A DNA stretch of 64,000 nt from Mucilaginibacter kameinonensis (GTDB lineage Bacteria; Bacteroidota; Bacteroidia; Sphingobacteriales; Sphingobacteriaceae), in contig NZ_RCWZ01000004.1 of assembly GCF_003675385.1 (NCBI RefSeq), positions 62,001 through 126,000 on the forward strand. Reading direction: 5' to 3'. The translations under genes were made by a program, and so were the position numbers. Each line of letters starts with the position of its first letter. Position 1 is the stretch's first letter. The notes below the pieces were generated by a model. It did no database searches, had not been told where the DNA came from, and worked only from the letters and a program-made list of their open reading frames with translations. Shown piece by piece: positions 53,184 to 61,404 of this stretch.

Positions 53184-54431
53184 TTAATCAAATAATCCGG
53201 GAACATCACAAGTGAAAGTAATCTCCAACCTATTGTTATCAGTTGAGTACTTTTTCTGCCTGATAGTATAAGAGCTATTAAATAACGTTACGGGGTAATA
53301 CCTGCTGTTATCAAGCCTCACATAAACTTTTTCAGCGGTAATGATACTACGTAACCACTTAGCTGAATCATCGCTTAAAACGTCTGTAATCGCTGTGTAT
53401 TGACTGGTATTTGTGATGTTAATTACCGTTGAAGTTTCATTATAGATTCCATTATTTATATCTGAATATACCCCGGATGAGTTTAGTTGAAAGGGATATT
53501 TTCCAATAGTAGTTTTTTCTGAACTTATTTGCTCCTGCGGGTTAAACAAGCTTAAGCTATCAAAGCCACCCAACGGATTACTAAACATTAATTGAAATGA
53601 TTTCCGGCATTTAGAGGCATCTTTCAACACGTATGTTCTCTTTTCGGAAAGGGTATTTCCTGATGAATCTGTTAGTTGAACTGTATAGTAATAAGAGTTT
53701 AAAAGCTTAAGAGAATCACCGAATTGAAGCGCAAATTGGATTTGGAATTGGTGACCAAACAAACCTGAAAAGTCTGTACCAAAGTAATTTGTTAAAGTAT
53801 TGGGACTAACATTTAATCTACCTGCATTTTGTGTAACACCTGTAATGTATTGTGTACTTACCAATTGGTTATTTTGGCCGTAAAAATCAAACTTAGCTTT
53901 TGCTACCTGACCATCATTTAAATAGTACAGGTATTCAGTTGAATCTTTATAGATAGCATTTACAGTTGGCTTATGGGTTAAGAAATGAATTGTTCCGGTA
54001 TAGCCTGATGATAATGTGTAATGTTTATAGTTGAAATCCGTAAAATGAGTTCTATCAATTTCTCCGTTCCAAACATCATATAAGCCGGTGCTTAAAGTAT
54101 CACCTTGAGTTAAAACCCCAATACTTAAGTAGTATTCCGTAATCTGTAATTTGTAGGCTAATGATAAAGCCGGGGTTTCCTCAACTATATTTTCGGTATT
54201 GACCAACTGGTAATCGACGTAGTTTGATAAGATAGAAGACAAATCAAAGTATGTTCCCAGAGGTATAGGAGGAACTGTATAATACTTTTGAGTTGAAATG
54301 ATGCTGTTATCTGAGGCTAAAACTTTAACTATAAAGTATAGAATAGAACTTCTATCACTTCTCAGTTGAAAAATGACAGGGTTGTTCATGACAGGTGTAT
54401 ACTTTTGAGGTTGTGAGGTAATTGTAATCAT
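53184..54431 (-). CDS. Phage tail-associated protein (415 aa)
   Basis: A beta-rich 415-aa protein (MITITSQPQKYTPVMNNPVIFQLRSDRSSILYF) with regular strand lengths, no signal peptide and no recognised family. It is placed between the neck-like gene and the 1109-aa tail protein, 26 bases before the latter's start, so it is probably a tail-tip or baseplate component. Confidence 0.6.
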   Translation of the reverse strand: MITITSQPQKYTPVMNNPVIFQLRSDRSSILYFIVKVLASDNSIISTQKYYTVPPIPLGTYFDLSSILSNYVDYQLVNTENIVEETPALSLAYKLQITEYYLSIGVLTQGDTLSTGLYDVWNGEIDRTHFTDFNYKHYTLSSGYTGTIHFLTHKPTVNAIYKDSTEYLYYLNDGQVAKAKFDFYGQNNQLVSTQYITGVTQNAGRLNVSPNTLTNYFGTDFSGLFGHQFQIQFALQFGDSLKLLNSYYYTVQLTDSSGNTLSEKRTYVLKDASKCRKSFQLMFSNPLGGFDSLSLFNPQEQISSEKTTIGKYPFQLNSSGVYSDINNGIYNETSTVINITNTSQYTAITDVLSDDSAKWLRSIITAEKVYVRLDNSRYYPVTLFNSSYTIRQKKYSTDNNRLEITFTCDVPGLFD

Positions 54432-54440
54432 CTCTTTTAG

Positions 54441-54451
54441 GATAAATATTA
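54441..54451 (-). promoter_or_regulatory. Late-gene start motif (415-aa tail gene)
   Basis: Exact TAATATTTATC, 9 bases before the ATG. Confidence 0.65.
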
Positions 54452-54478
54452 ATACCTTCGATACTTAACCTTTAGAAG

Positions 54479-54823
54479 ATGACACCCAAATACGGCATTG
54501 AAGTTTTTGAAATTTTGGATAATGGTAATTTGCTCAATGCTGTGTACACGAATACAGGATTATTCAATGGTAATGTTTACAGCATTGATAATGAAATAGC
54601 CGTAAAGATATATCCGGATAGTACAGGAATTGAAGGCCAATACGATTGCAGATTTATCGAAAAGAATAACGCATCAGTATGTCATTGTATTCTTACTATC
54701 ACAAAACAGGGGGCTGCTTTTAAATTTGTTTGGGAATCTGACACTGAACTATTTGAAGGTATTGGTCTTGTGGCAGGGAAAAATCACATAGCTGTATCTT
54801 ACGTTGAAATCAATCTGTTGTAG
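54479..54823 (+). CDS. Small beta-rich protein of unknown function (114 aa)
   Basis: A compact soluble protein (MTPKYGIEVFEILDNGNLLNAVYTNTGLFNGNVYSID) read against the late genes. It overlaps the 3' end of the convergent 217-aa gene by 14 bases. No family was recognised. It is probably a moron. Confidence 0.6.
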   Translation: MTPKYGIEVFEILDNGNLLNAVYTNTGLFNGNVYSIDNEIAVKIYPDSTGIEGQYDCRFIEKNNASVCHCILTITKQGAAFKFVWESDTELFEGIGLVAGKNHIAVSYVEINLL

Positions 54824-55463
54824 CCCTTTTAAATACATCGCCGGAGGCTCCGCCCTTAATACCTGACTTTATCCAATCAGCCGAAAAGCCTTTAATAGTC
54901 TTTTGCAGATCTTCTACTAATTGCGGTATTTCAGGAGTAAAAATATTCCGGGGTTTAAAGCCTTTTTTGTAAACCTTTCGAGCCATCAAAAATGCAGCAG
55001 TCTTGATAGCCTTTTCATCTCCTTCCAAGTCTTCGTGCGGGGATGGTTTACCGTGTAAAAATTCTTCATTACGAAGCTGAATGTTTTTAGTATTGATATA
55101 GTTGATAAAAGCTGAATAAGGGGGCATTTTCTCTTTATAGGCAAACGGTGAATCCGGTGCCAATTCGGAACTTTCAGCACCCCGGACACCTTTATCCTGA
55201 AACAGCAAATAGGCCGGGGCTAAAATTTTTATACCAGATTCAGATGTTTCCATCTTGATATTTTCAATCTCCCCGGTCACAACCATATCAGCCGATTGAA
55301 TCCGCTCTTTAACTCTTTCTATAAAACTGGCTACATCGTTTTCAGCAGTGCTGAACATGTCAGCCGTGGTAAATTCACTCCGGGCAGTTCCTAATTGGGA
55401 GATTTGAGATAATGCGGAGGCTCTGGCTGCTCTGCTTGCTGCTGCTCTTGATTGGATTGCCAT
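54810..55463 (-). CDS. Phage neck/tail protein, HK97-gp10-like candidate
   Basis: A 217-aa protein rich in Ala/Arg at the start (MAIQSRAAASRAARASALSQISQLG) with VASFIERVKERIQSADMVVTGEIENIKM and KGVRGAESSELAPDSPFAYKEKMPPYSAFINYI. The length, composition and a place near the tail-chaperone genes fit a tail-completion or gp10-type protein, but no signature was certain. Confidence 0.55.
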   Translation of the reverse strand: MAIQSRAAASRAARASALSQISQLGTARSEFTTADMFSTAENDVASFIERVKERIQSADMVVTGEIENIKMETSESGIKILAPAYLLFQDKGVRGAESSELAPDSPFAYKEKMPPYSAFINYINTKNIQLRNEEFLHGKPSPHEDLEGDEKAIKTAAFLMARKVYKKGFKPRNIFTPEIPQLVEDLQKTIKGFSADWIKSGIKGGASGDVFKRATTD

Positions 55464-55491
55464 TTTTCAGGGGTTAAAATTTTGCTGCTGT

Positions 55492-55808
55492 TTAGGCTTT
55501 TTTGTATTTAGATTCTAAGATTTTTACTTTAGCTATGAGGTATGAGGCTAATGTTAACACGTATAAGGCCGGTAATTCAATACATTGTAAGTAGGGTGTA
55601 CCAATTTCTTTGGAAACATTCATAGCTAAATCAGTCCACCCCCATAAACGGTTAAACTCTTTTTGGGCATCTTGATTTATTTGTGCCAAAACATTTTGAT
55701 TATCTTCTGAATTTTCTCCCTCACTATCTGTTTCAATATCTTCCAAGCCAAACAAACCCGGAAACGATTCAAAGATTTCAGCGTTGATCTGGTTAGCGCA
55801 AAAAAAAA
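55492..55808 (-). CDS. Tail assembly chaperone, -1 frame extension (GT-like)
   Basis: Entered by a -1 slip on the T9 run, this frame adds 102 residues (CANQINAEIFESFPGLFGLEDIE...). It includes a linker rich in Asp/Glu and a folded end (FNRLWGWTDLAMNVSKEIGTPYLQCIELPALYVLTLASYLIAKVKILESKYK) like the T domains of gpG/gpGT systems. An ATG at 55755 exists, but the coding signal continues upstream to the slip site, so the fusion is preferred. Confidence 0.7.
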
Positions 55809-56249
55809 CTGCATCACATCGTAAATTGATAGATTAGCTATCTCCTGATCTGATTTGTTCTTAATTAATAGCCTTAAGATTTGGGGCATATTCTCCCACT
55901 GCTGACCATCTGCGTTAAGCTTGTTAAAGGCAACCCATTCATCATAGGTGATTTCCTCAATCATTTTTATATCGAGATCACACCGTGTCTTTTGTATGGG
56001 TGTATTCATGAAGTTGATTGCTGTTAACAGGGATATGATTGTAGTTGCCGGGAGTTGTGTTAACTCTGTTATTGATACATCTAACAGGATAGATAACATA
56101 GCATACTGGACATATGCGTTATATTCTTCAACATCATAATTTGCTTCATCCGGCTCTGTTGGAATCTGCATTATCTGAATATATTTCAGGTAATTTACCT
56201 CTTTATAATTGCGGGGTATTCTTTTCAATAAATCCTCTGATTTGCTCAT
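55677..56249 (-). CDS. Tail assembly chaperone (gpG-like)
   Basis: The 190-aa zero-frame protein begins MSKSEDLLKRIPRNYKEVNYLKYIQIMQIPTEPDE and contains EITYDEWVAFNKL...QWENMPQILRLLI and YDVMQFFF, the pattern of siphovirus gpG-type chaperones, which bind tape measure. After the slip site its last 40 codons are basic and poorly coding-like. ATG at 56249 is preferred to a GTG two codons upstream. Confidence 0.72.
   Translation of the reverse strand: MSKSEDLLKRIPRNYKEVNYLKYIQIMQIPTEPDEANYDVEEYNAYVQYAMLSILLDVSITELTQLPATTIISLLTAINFMNTPIQKTRCDLDIKMIEEITYDEWVAFNKLNADGQQWENMPQILRLLIKNKSDQEIANLSIYDVMQFFFALTRSTLKSLNRFRVCLAWKILKQIVREKIQKIIKMFWHK
55800..55808 (-). other. Probable -1 ribosomal frameshift site (T9 run)
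   Basis: Nine T bases on the minus strand fall in zero frame as TTT TTT TTT after CAG, so the heptamer T TTT TTT is a perfect slippery site. A -1 shift continues as TGC GCT AAC into the GT extension. Confidence 0.7.
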
Positions 56250-56260
56250 AAACACTTTCA

Positions 56261-56271
56261 GATAAATATTA
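56261..56271 (-). promoter_or_regulatory. Late-gene start motif (tail chaperone)
   Basis: Exact TAATATTTATC, 11 bases before the ATG. A variant without an adjacent start (TAATATTTATT) lies at 58070-58080, upstream of the terminase genes. Confidence 0.65.
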
Positions 56272-56328
56272 TCCTACCCGGAGGTTTAAGCCCAGTTTAT
56301 TAACTCCGGGGCAAATAGGTTTAAGCTT

Positions 56329-57561
56329 TTAGGCAAAACCAAATGTGTTTAAGAAATTGGTATTTGGTATGGTACGTTGAAGATACTTGTAGGCCATACC
56401 CAAAGCTGCTATGCAGTCATCATGATAACCCTGTTGAGCCTGTAGTTTAACTACATTGGATTTATCAGAATATTTCATCTCAAACACTTTCATCTCATCG
56501 GCCACAGCTTCTATAAACTTCAATTCGTTCCTTTCTACCCCATTAACAAGATTGAAGATCATCGGGGCTTTGCTCTTATTGGTAAACTCAAACCCAATAA
56601 CATTATGTCCTTCATTTCTGATTCTCTCATATATAACACCACCCGCTGTAAAGCTACTGCTGTCAATTACTTTTAGGGCTTTAGGGTATGGCAGATTTAA
56701 AATCTTTTGATACTGTAGTTCATAATCATTTAGCCTGAACCTATCAAAGTATGTCATCTGGCCCGTAGCTGATAACCCGATAATCACTGTAGCATCTGAT
56801 TGCTCTGTACTACCCTTCGCTATATCTATACCGTACACTACTGTAGGTTCATTACTTAACTCTTTAATGATATTACGGTTGATATCAGCCTCTTTGAACG
56901 GGTTGCTTTGATTGGCCTGCGGGTCTGATTCAAACTCCTGTGCAAAGGTTATTGATGGTGTACTGGCTTTAATTTGCTCATACTCTGCTTTAGGAAAGAA
57001 AGGGTTATCAAGAGATTTAAATTTGAATGACTCCCACCCATCAATACCCTGTTTGCCTTTTAGATATGCCTGATAGAAAAAGTTACCAGTACCTTTGAAA
57101 GTAGATATCAGGAATACCCTTCCCGCTGTCATAGCTACCAGAGGACGAACGATATCGTAAAAGACATAGTTCTGATTGCTGATATTACAAAACTCGTCTA
57201 TCAGGACTAAATCAGCCTCATAACCCCTCATACGTTCTACTGCATCAGGTTCACCTGAAAAGAACTTAACCACAGCTCCATTAACAAACTCAATAGTTAA
57301 ATCTAATTTGTTAGTACTGGCTACCAGTTCACCGGGGATTAATTGTAATATGTTTTTAAACCAATCCCGGCACTGTTTATAAGTCGGGCATATAAAGAAT
57401 ACCCTTTTGCCTTTAGCTGCTGTTAGACACGCAAGTGTCATCATGCAATCTGTTTTACCAAATCGTCTACCTGCTGCGATACAAACATATCGGGCGGTAC
57501 TTTTGAGAATCTTTAACTGGTTTAGGTGGGGCTGTTTAAACTTGAATTTTACGGTACTCAC
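56329..57561 (-). CDS. terL: Terminase large subunit
   Basis: The 410-aa packaging motor has an ATPase half with Walker A AAGRRFGKTDCM near residue 31, Walker B DLVLIDEFC near 117 and coupling motif LISTFKGTG. The nuclease half has YGIDIAKGSTEQSD near 245, VIDSS and YHDDCIAALGMA near 390, the three acidic metal sites. It cuts and pumps phage DNA through the portal. The start is GTG at 57561, since no ATG fits the frame. Confidence 0.95.
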   Translation of the reverse strand: MSTVKFKFKQPHLNQLKILKSTARYVCIAAGRRFGKTDCMMTLACLTAAKGKRVFFICPTYKQCRDWFKNILQLIPGELVASTNKLDLTIEFVNGAVVKFFSGEPDAVERMRGYEADLVLIDEFCNISNQNYVFYDIVRPLVAMTAGRVFLISTFKGTGNFFYQAYLKGKQGIDGWESFKFKSLDNPFFPKAEYEQIKASTPSITFAQEFESDPQANQSNPFKEADINRNIIKELSNEPTVVYGIDIAKGSTEQSDATVIIGLSATGQMTYFDRFRLNDYELQYQKILNLPYPKALKVIDSSSFTAGGVIYERIRNEGHNVIGFEFTNKSKAPMIFNLVNGVERNELKFIEAVADEMKVFEMKYSDKSNVVKLQAQQGYHDDCIAALGMAYKYLQRTIPNTNFLNTFGFA

Positions 57562-57583
57562 TAATCATCTTCACTATCCGATC

Positions 57584-57925
57584 TTAGATAAGATTGATGA
57601 TATCCTGCATATCATTATCTATCCGTTTATCACCAAAACCAAAGTCAATTTTGATTACTCCGTTCTGGTTCACATTAATATCACTATCGATTTGAAGATG
57701 TGCCATAGGCGCAAGAAAGTACTTCAAATACTTCTCCATCAACTGTAAACGCATTCCCGGCTTTAGCTTTTTTAAATCTTCTGCAAAGCTGTTATCACCC
57801 GTACCAGTAAAGTATTCTGTAGCTTTTCCCCTTAGAAATTCTCTTATTGCTACATCGCTTTCGTTATGTTTTGTGCCCTTCGGTTTTCCTGCCGGATTAC
57901 CGCTAACACCCTTTTGAAATGGCAT
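57584..57925 (-). CDS. Probable terminase small subunit
   Basis: The 113-aa protein begins with MPFQKGVSGNPAGKPKGTKHNESD, the DUF5681-type N-terminus of many small terminase proteins and DNA-packaging adaptors. It is followed by a helical middle (LRLQLMEKYLKYFL) and an oligomerising tail. Its place 22 bases before terL supports the call. It should recognise the packaging site. Confidence 0.75.
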   Translation of the reverse strand: MPFQKGVSGNPAGKPKGTKHNESDVAIREFLRGKATEYFTGTGDNSFAEDLKKLKPGMRLQLMEKYLKYFLAPMAHLQIDSDINVNQNGVIKIDFGFGDKRIDNDMQDIINLI

Positions 57926-58177
57926 TTTGTCCCTGTGTTTTTGTCCCCTTCTGCGTTTCCTGCATCCAAATGCAGTTTCAGTAAAAAGACACTACTTTAA
58001 CCAACTATGTAAGCCAGTTAATTATGCCCCTTATACCGGGGCAACTTTCTGATTTCTATTGCTTTTAAGAATAAATATTAGATGGTAATAGATATTACCG
58101 TATGTGAGGGTGGAAATGACGACTGAATAGCTTTTAAGAATATTATTATTAAATTTAGAAGACCTAAATGTTTCAAA

Positions 58178-59506
58178 ATGAAAACTGTTCTTGCAATAAT
58201 CTCGATGTTACTGCTTCTCCCATTCTATACTTATTCTCAAGGTTCTTTTAAATTAATTAAAGTCCCACAAGATATATCTAAAAAAAATCATTCCTCTGAC
58301 AGCTATAAGTTACTGATTAAAAACAATGATCGTTTATTATTGCAATTAGATGTTAATAATGAATTCCAATATTTAACAGGCAAGACTAAACATACATTTC
58401 CAAGAAATCACGAAATGATGGATTCAATAAAAATTAACAGAGAAGATACCATTCAAATTACAAAACCTCTTGATACAATTTTTGCAACACAAGGCAAGTT
58501 TTTAGAAATATTTGGCGACTTTAATACGAAATGCGTTACTATGTTAACCAAGGTAGATACATCCAATTTCTTTGATGTCAGCGGAGATGATTTGGCATTA
58601 CACGGCATATATAATGATTTAGAACCTACGTTCTCAACGACCAAATTTACTAATAACAACGTCAAACGACTTAGTATCAATTCACTACATTTTAGTTCAT
58701 TAAAATTACTCTATTCATACTTTCAAAAGATAGATTTCCATCTTGTATCAATTTCAAATACTCTTGTGATAAAAGACACGAAAATTGATAGTGCTATTCT
58801 ACATAATGTATTTTTACCGGATACAGTCAAGTTGATAAATTTAGATTTAACAGATATAAAGGGATATATTGATTTTACCAATTTGCCATACAATAGAGAA
58901 AAAAATTATGTATTAATATTAGGCAATGTTGATATAGAAAAACTAAATATACCATATGATAGATTTACAGTCTTGGTAGATGATAGCATCAGTTATGAAC
59001 AACAATCAATGCTTTATCAAACCGTTCTAAATAAATTAAAGGAACGAGGTTTAAACGAAAAATTTGAAACCTTAGATAAACGATACCAAGCACTTAAAAT
59101 GAACACTAACGGTCATTGGCTAATAAATTTCATTGAGTGTATTTGGTGGGATTACGGATACGATAAGGGCAGAATTATAAAGATTTCTTTTATCTTCTTC
59201 TTAGCTTTTCTCATATTAAATCTTTGCATTTTCAGACAACTAACTATTGCTTACCTACCAGAAAATATTGAAAATTATTACACCTATACCATCCGAAAGA
59301 TATTTGTTGTAGGAACTAAACGCCAACAATTTTTGGTCTACCTTTATAAAGTGGGTATTTATACCGGATTTATTTTTTGGGGGCTTAAACTGGATTTAAA
59401 GGATTTAAAACTAACATTATGGTGGGCATTGTTGATAATAATATTTGAGTACAGCGTAGGCATTATATGTTTAGCGTACATTGCTAATTATATAATCACC
59501 AAATAA
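58178..59506 (+). CDS. Exported/membrane protein with beta-helix-like and C-terminal TM region
   Basis: The 442-aa protein has a signal peptide (MKTVLAIISMLLLLPFYTYSQ). A long region (100-270) is dominated by short strands, like a pentapeptide- or leucine-rich sheet. Three C-terminal membrane segments follow (about 340-360, 385-400, 415-435), ending YSVGIICLAYIANYIITK. The plan recalls pentapeptide/ion-channel proteins, but no exact family was recognised. It reads away from the terminase genes and is probably a lysogenic accessory gene acting at the membrane. Confidence 0.6.
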   Translation: MKTVLAIISMLLLLPFYTYSQGSFKLIKVPQDISKKNHSSDSYKLLIKNNDRLLLQLDVNNEFQYLTGKTKHTFPRNHEMMDSIKINREDTIQITKPLDTIFATQGKFLEIFGDFNTKCVTMLTKVDTSNFFDVSGDDLALHGIYNDLEPTFSTTKFTNNNVKRLSINSLHFSSLKLLYSYFQKIDFHLVSISNTLVIKDTKIDSAILHNVFLPDTVKLINLDLTDIKGYIDFTNLPYNREKNYVLILGNVDIEKLNIPYDRFTVLVDDSISYEQQSMLYQTVLNKLKERGLNEKFETLDKRYQALKMNTNGHWLINFIECIWWDYGYDKGRIIKISFIFFLAFLILNLCIFRQLTIAYLPENIENYYTYTIRKIFVVGTKRQQFLVYLYKVGIYTGFIFWGLKLDLKDLKLTLWWALLIIIFEYSVGIICLAYIANYIITK

Positions 59507-59538
59507 TATATTTCTATTATTAATTAGCGCATATTATT

Positions 59539-59546
59539 TATATTTG
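59539..59546 (+). promoter_or_regulatory. -7 promoter box TATATTTG, leaderless transcript
   Basis: An exact box ends 4 bases before the ATG at 59551, the same spacing as at 34753-34760. Confidence 0.55.
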
Positions 59547-59550
59547 TAGA

Positions 59551-59778
59551 ATGACAGCAACAATAGTACATTCATACAATGACCTAATTAAAAAAATAAA
59601 ATGGAGTGAATTTAACAGACTAATAGAAATATCCAATAATAAATTAATAAAAAGATATTATCAAATCGGAGTTATAACAAAAGACCTATCATCTGAACCT
59701 ATAACTATCATTGATGAAGGAGAACATTACAAGGTTAAAATAAAAGGCTTATTAGATTGTTTTATCGTATATAAATAA
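59551..59778 (+). CDS. Small soluble protein (75 aa), unknown
   Basis: A 75-aa mixed alpha/beta protein (MTATIVHSYNDLIKKIKWSEFNRLIEISNNKLI...) with no recognised family, driven from its own leaderless promoter. A hairpin (TTTATCT-ATAAAC-AGATAAA, 59818-59837) lies after it. Confidence 0.55.
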   Translation: MTATIVHSYNDLIKKIKWSEFNRLIEISNNKLIKRYYQIGVITKDLSSEPITIIDEGEHYKVKIKGLLDCFIVYK

Positions 59779-59945
59779 ATTCACTTTAAAAATTATCTTT
59801 TACAAAAGTTAAGACTATTTATCTATAAACAGATAAATGTAAGCAATTTACAATTAGAGTTTAACATAGGCGTGGATACCTCAATTTACAAAAATGATTG
59901 AAAAGGTGTCAGTCCTATTTGCGAAATTGTAACCTTAGATTTTAC

Positions 59946-60170
59946 TATATTTGATTAAGGTAGCGGTGAAAGGCATTAGTTTAATCTTAAATTTTAATTA
60001 ATGACAAGTAAACAATTCACTGCCATTACGAAAGCTGTATCTGGATTACTTTATAGAATCTATTTACTGTTGCATCTATTTTTATAATAGTTTCGTGCCT
60101 TATAACCGCTTAGCTTGACTAAGCGAGGGCACCGTGCGAAAGTCGTATGGGCTGAGTAACCGCTATCCTT
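59946..60170 (+). ncRNA. Candidate structured RNA with 5'-3' end pairing
   Basis: A TATATTTG box at 59946-59953 places a transcription start at about 59957. There AAGGTAGCGGT begins and can pair with ACCGCTATCCTT at 60159-60170 (one bulge). Inside, AAGGCA (59970-59975) pairs with TGCCTT (60096-60101), and CGCTTAG-CTTGA-CTAAGCG forms a perfect hairpin at 60107-60125. The enclosed part encodes a 28-aa hydrophobic peptide. This could be a type I toxin-like message or another phage RNA. It fills a 402-base gap without larger genes. Confidence 0.45.
60001..60087 (+). CDS. 28-aa hydrophobic peptide inside the structured RNA
   Basis: ATG at 60001 reads MTSKQFTAITKAVSGLLYRIYLLLHLFL and stops at TAA. 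The second half could span a membrane. It may be a small toxin-like peptide or a remnant; nothing else supports translation. Confidence 0.3.
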   Translation: MTSKQFTAITKAVSGLLYRIYLLLHLFL

Positions 60171-60180
60171 ATTTAAATCC

Positions 60181-60339
60181 CTAATGTGCAGGGTCTATAA
60201 ATGGCATTGGTTCTCCCCCCGGAGGTAATTTCCCCGGTGGTGAAGGCGTAAGGAATATCAGCGATAATATTATGACTATCACTAAAACCGTTGCAAATGC
60301 AGCCCACGCAATGAATATATCTTTATAAGGCTGTTCCAT
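60181..60339 (-). CDS. Small single-TM protein with Pro-rich tail (52 aa)
   Basis: ATG at 60339 opens MEQPYKDIFIAWAAFATVLV... with one membrane helix (residues 9-30) and a Pro/Gly tail (TPSPPGKLPPGGEPMPFIDPAH). Its plan matches the 53-aa protein at 33825 (short acidic front, one TM, Pro-rich tail), although the sequences differ. Confidence 0.5.
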   Translation of the reverse strand: MEQPYKDIFIAWAAFATVLVIVIILSLIFLTPSPPGKLPPGGEPMPFIDPAH

Positions 60340-60556
60340 AGCCCAAATTACCAATTTTTAATTGTTTTCTTGGAGATTAATAAACAATAATTTACTTTTC
60401 GGTATTCATCTTTTTTGGCCTAACTAATCTGCACTCTGTATGAGAATTTTCCATTTCTAAGGAATTGTCAGGCTGATTTTATTCTATATTTCTCCGTATT
60501 AAATTAAGAATAATTCAAGTAGACAGTTTCCATTTGTTTACTTTGAACCCGTGTCT

Positions 60557-60787
60557 ATGCAGACATTTTATGCACTTTGGACTCCGAAAGAGATTCGGAT
60601 GATGTTTGTTTTATTAATTTTCGCCTATGTTATATATAAGGGCATAGTATTAATATTTACTCAAACGAAAGCTAAGAGCACAATTGAGATTAATACCCCA
60701 ATAGGTTCATTTAAAATTGATTCCCCAAGTGCAGGGCTGATTCTTTGCTTTTTAGGATTAGTACTACTTTTTCTGATATCTAAATAA
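60557..60787 (+). CDS. Small two-TM protein (76 aa)
   Basis: Two membrane segments (residues 16-34 and 57-76) flank a short polar loop with TIEINTPIGSFKIDSPS. An ATG at 60557 follows an upstream GTG by two codons and is preferred; TTACTTTG lies just before. No family was recognised. Confidence 0.55.
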   Translation: MQTFYALWTPKEIRMMFVLLIFAYVIYKGIVLIFTQTKAKSTIEINTPIGSFKIDSPSAGLILCFLGLVLLFLISK

Positions 60788-60917
60788 ATCCTCAATTAAA
60801 ACAAATGTCGCAAAAGAAGTATATCGCAAAGGCATATAATTCGTATATATAACAAATATTTTTATTTAAATTCGTTAATTATTCATACATAACCTTTATT
60901 AAAATTTAAAAAGTCCA

Positions 60918-61154
60918 ATGTCACAAATTATCCTATTCACAGTTAAAATTGAAAGCATAAGCTATGATGTCAAATCAAACTATCAAAATGTTCAATTTGA
61001 AAAAAACGATGTGTTAGAAAAAGTAAAATCTGAATTAATTAAAGATAATTTGATATGTGAAGAAGAAACTATAACCTATGAATTGAAGGATGGATACCTT
61101 CATGTAAGTGGTCAGGCTCATAAAGAAAGTGGCTTTGGATTTGCATTCATTTAA
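60918..61154 (+). CDS. Small soluble protein (78 aa), unknown
   Basis: A compact alpha/beta protein (MSQIILFTVKIESISYDVKSNYQNVQFEKNDVLEKV) with a Gly-rich end (SGFGFAF). It ends 4 bases before the convergent minus-strand gene. No family was recognised. Confidence 0.55.
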   Translation: MSQIILFTVKIESISYDVKSNYQNVQFEKNDVLEKVKSELIKDNLICEEETITYELKDGYLHVSGQAHKESGFGFAFI

Positions 61155-61158
61155 ATAG

Positions 61159-61404
61159 TTAATCAGATATTTTATGGTTAAGTTTTAAAAGCAACGAGCA
61201 CTTTTCATAATACTCTTTTGATTCACAGAATTTGATTAACAGAGCTATATAATTTTTCAGGGCGGTACAGTCATCAACATCACTATAGATCATATGCTCA
61301 TACAGATCATTGATTACTGATTCATCATCTGGATACATCGTTATCAATAACCCCGTTTCTTGATTTATTAACCGAAAAATGTATTTATATATCTTATCTG
61401 TCAT
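61159..61404 (-). CDS. Small helical phage protein (81 aa)
   Basis: ATG at 61404 overlaps the upstream stop (ATGA), so this start was chosen over one 57 bases further up. The protein begins MTDKIYKYIFRLINQETGLL and is otherwise helical and acidic. It is the last gene of a compact seven-gene minus-strand operon (63288 to 61159). Confidence 0.55.
   Translation of the reverse strand: MTDKIYKYIFRLINQETGLLITMYPDDESVINDLYEHMIYSDVDDCTALKNYIALLIKFCESKEYYEKCSLLLKLNHKISD

Noticed and set aside
36688..56271. The late motif read on the plus strand as a T4-like TATAAATA late promoter
   Set aside because: In that direction it would point away from the genes, and no T4-type late factors are visible.
60120..60160. 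Hammerhead-like core in the structured RNA
   Set aside because: CGAAA is present but no CTGATGA core or third stem is found.
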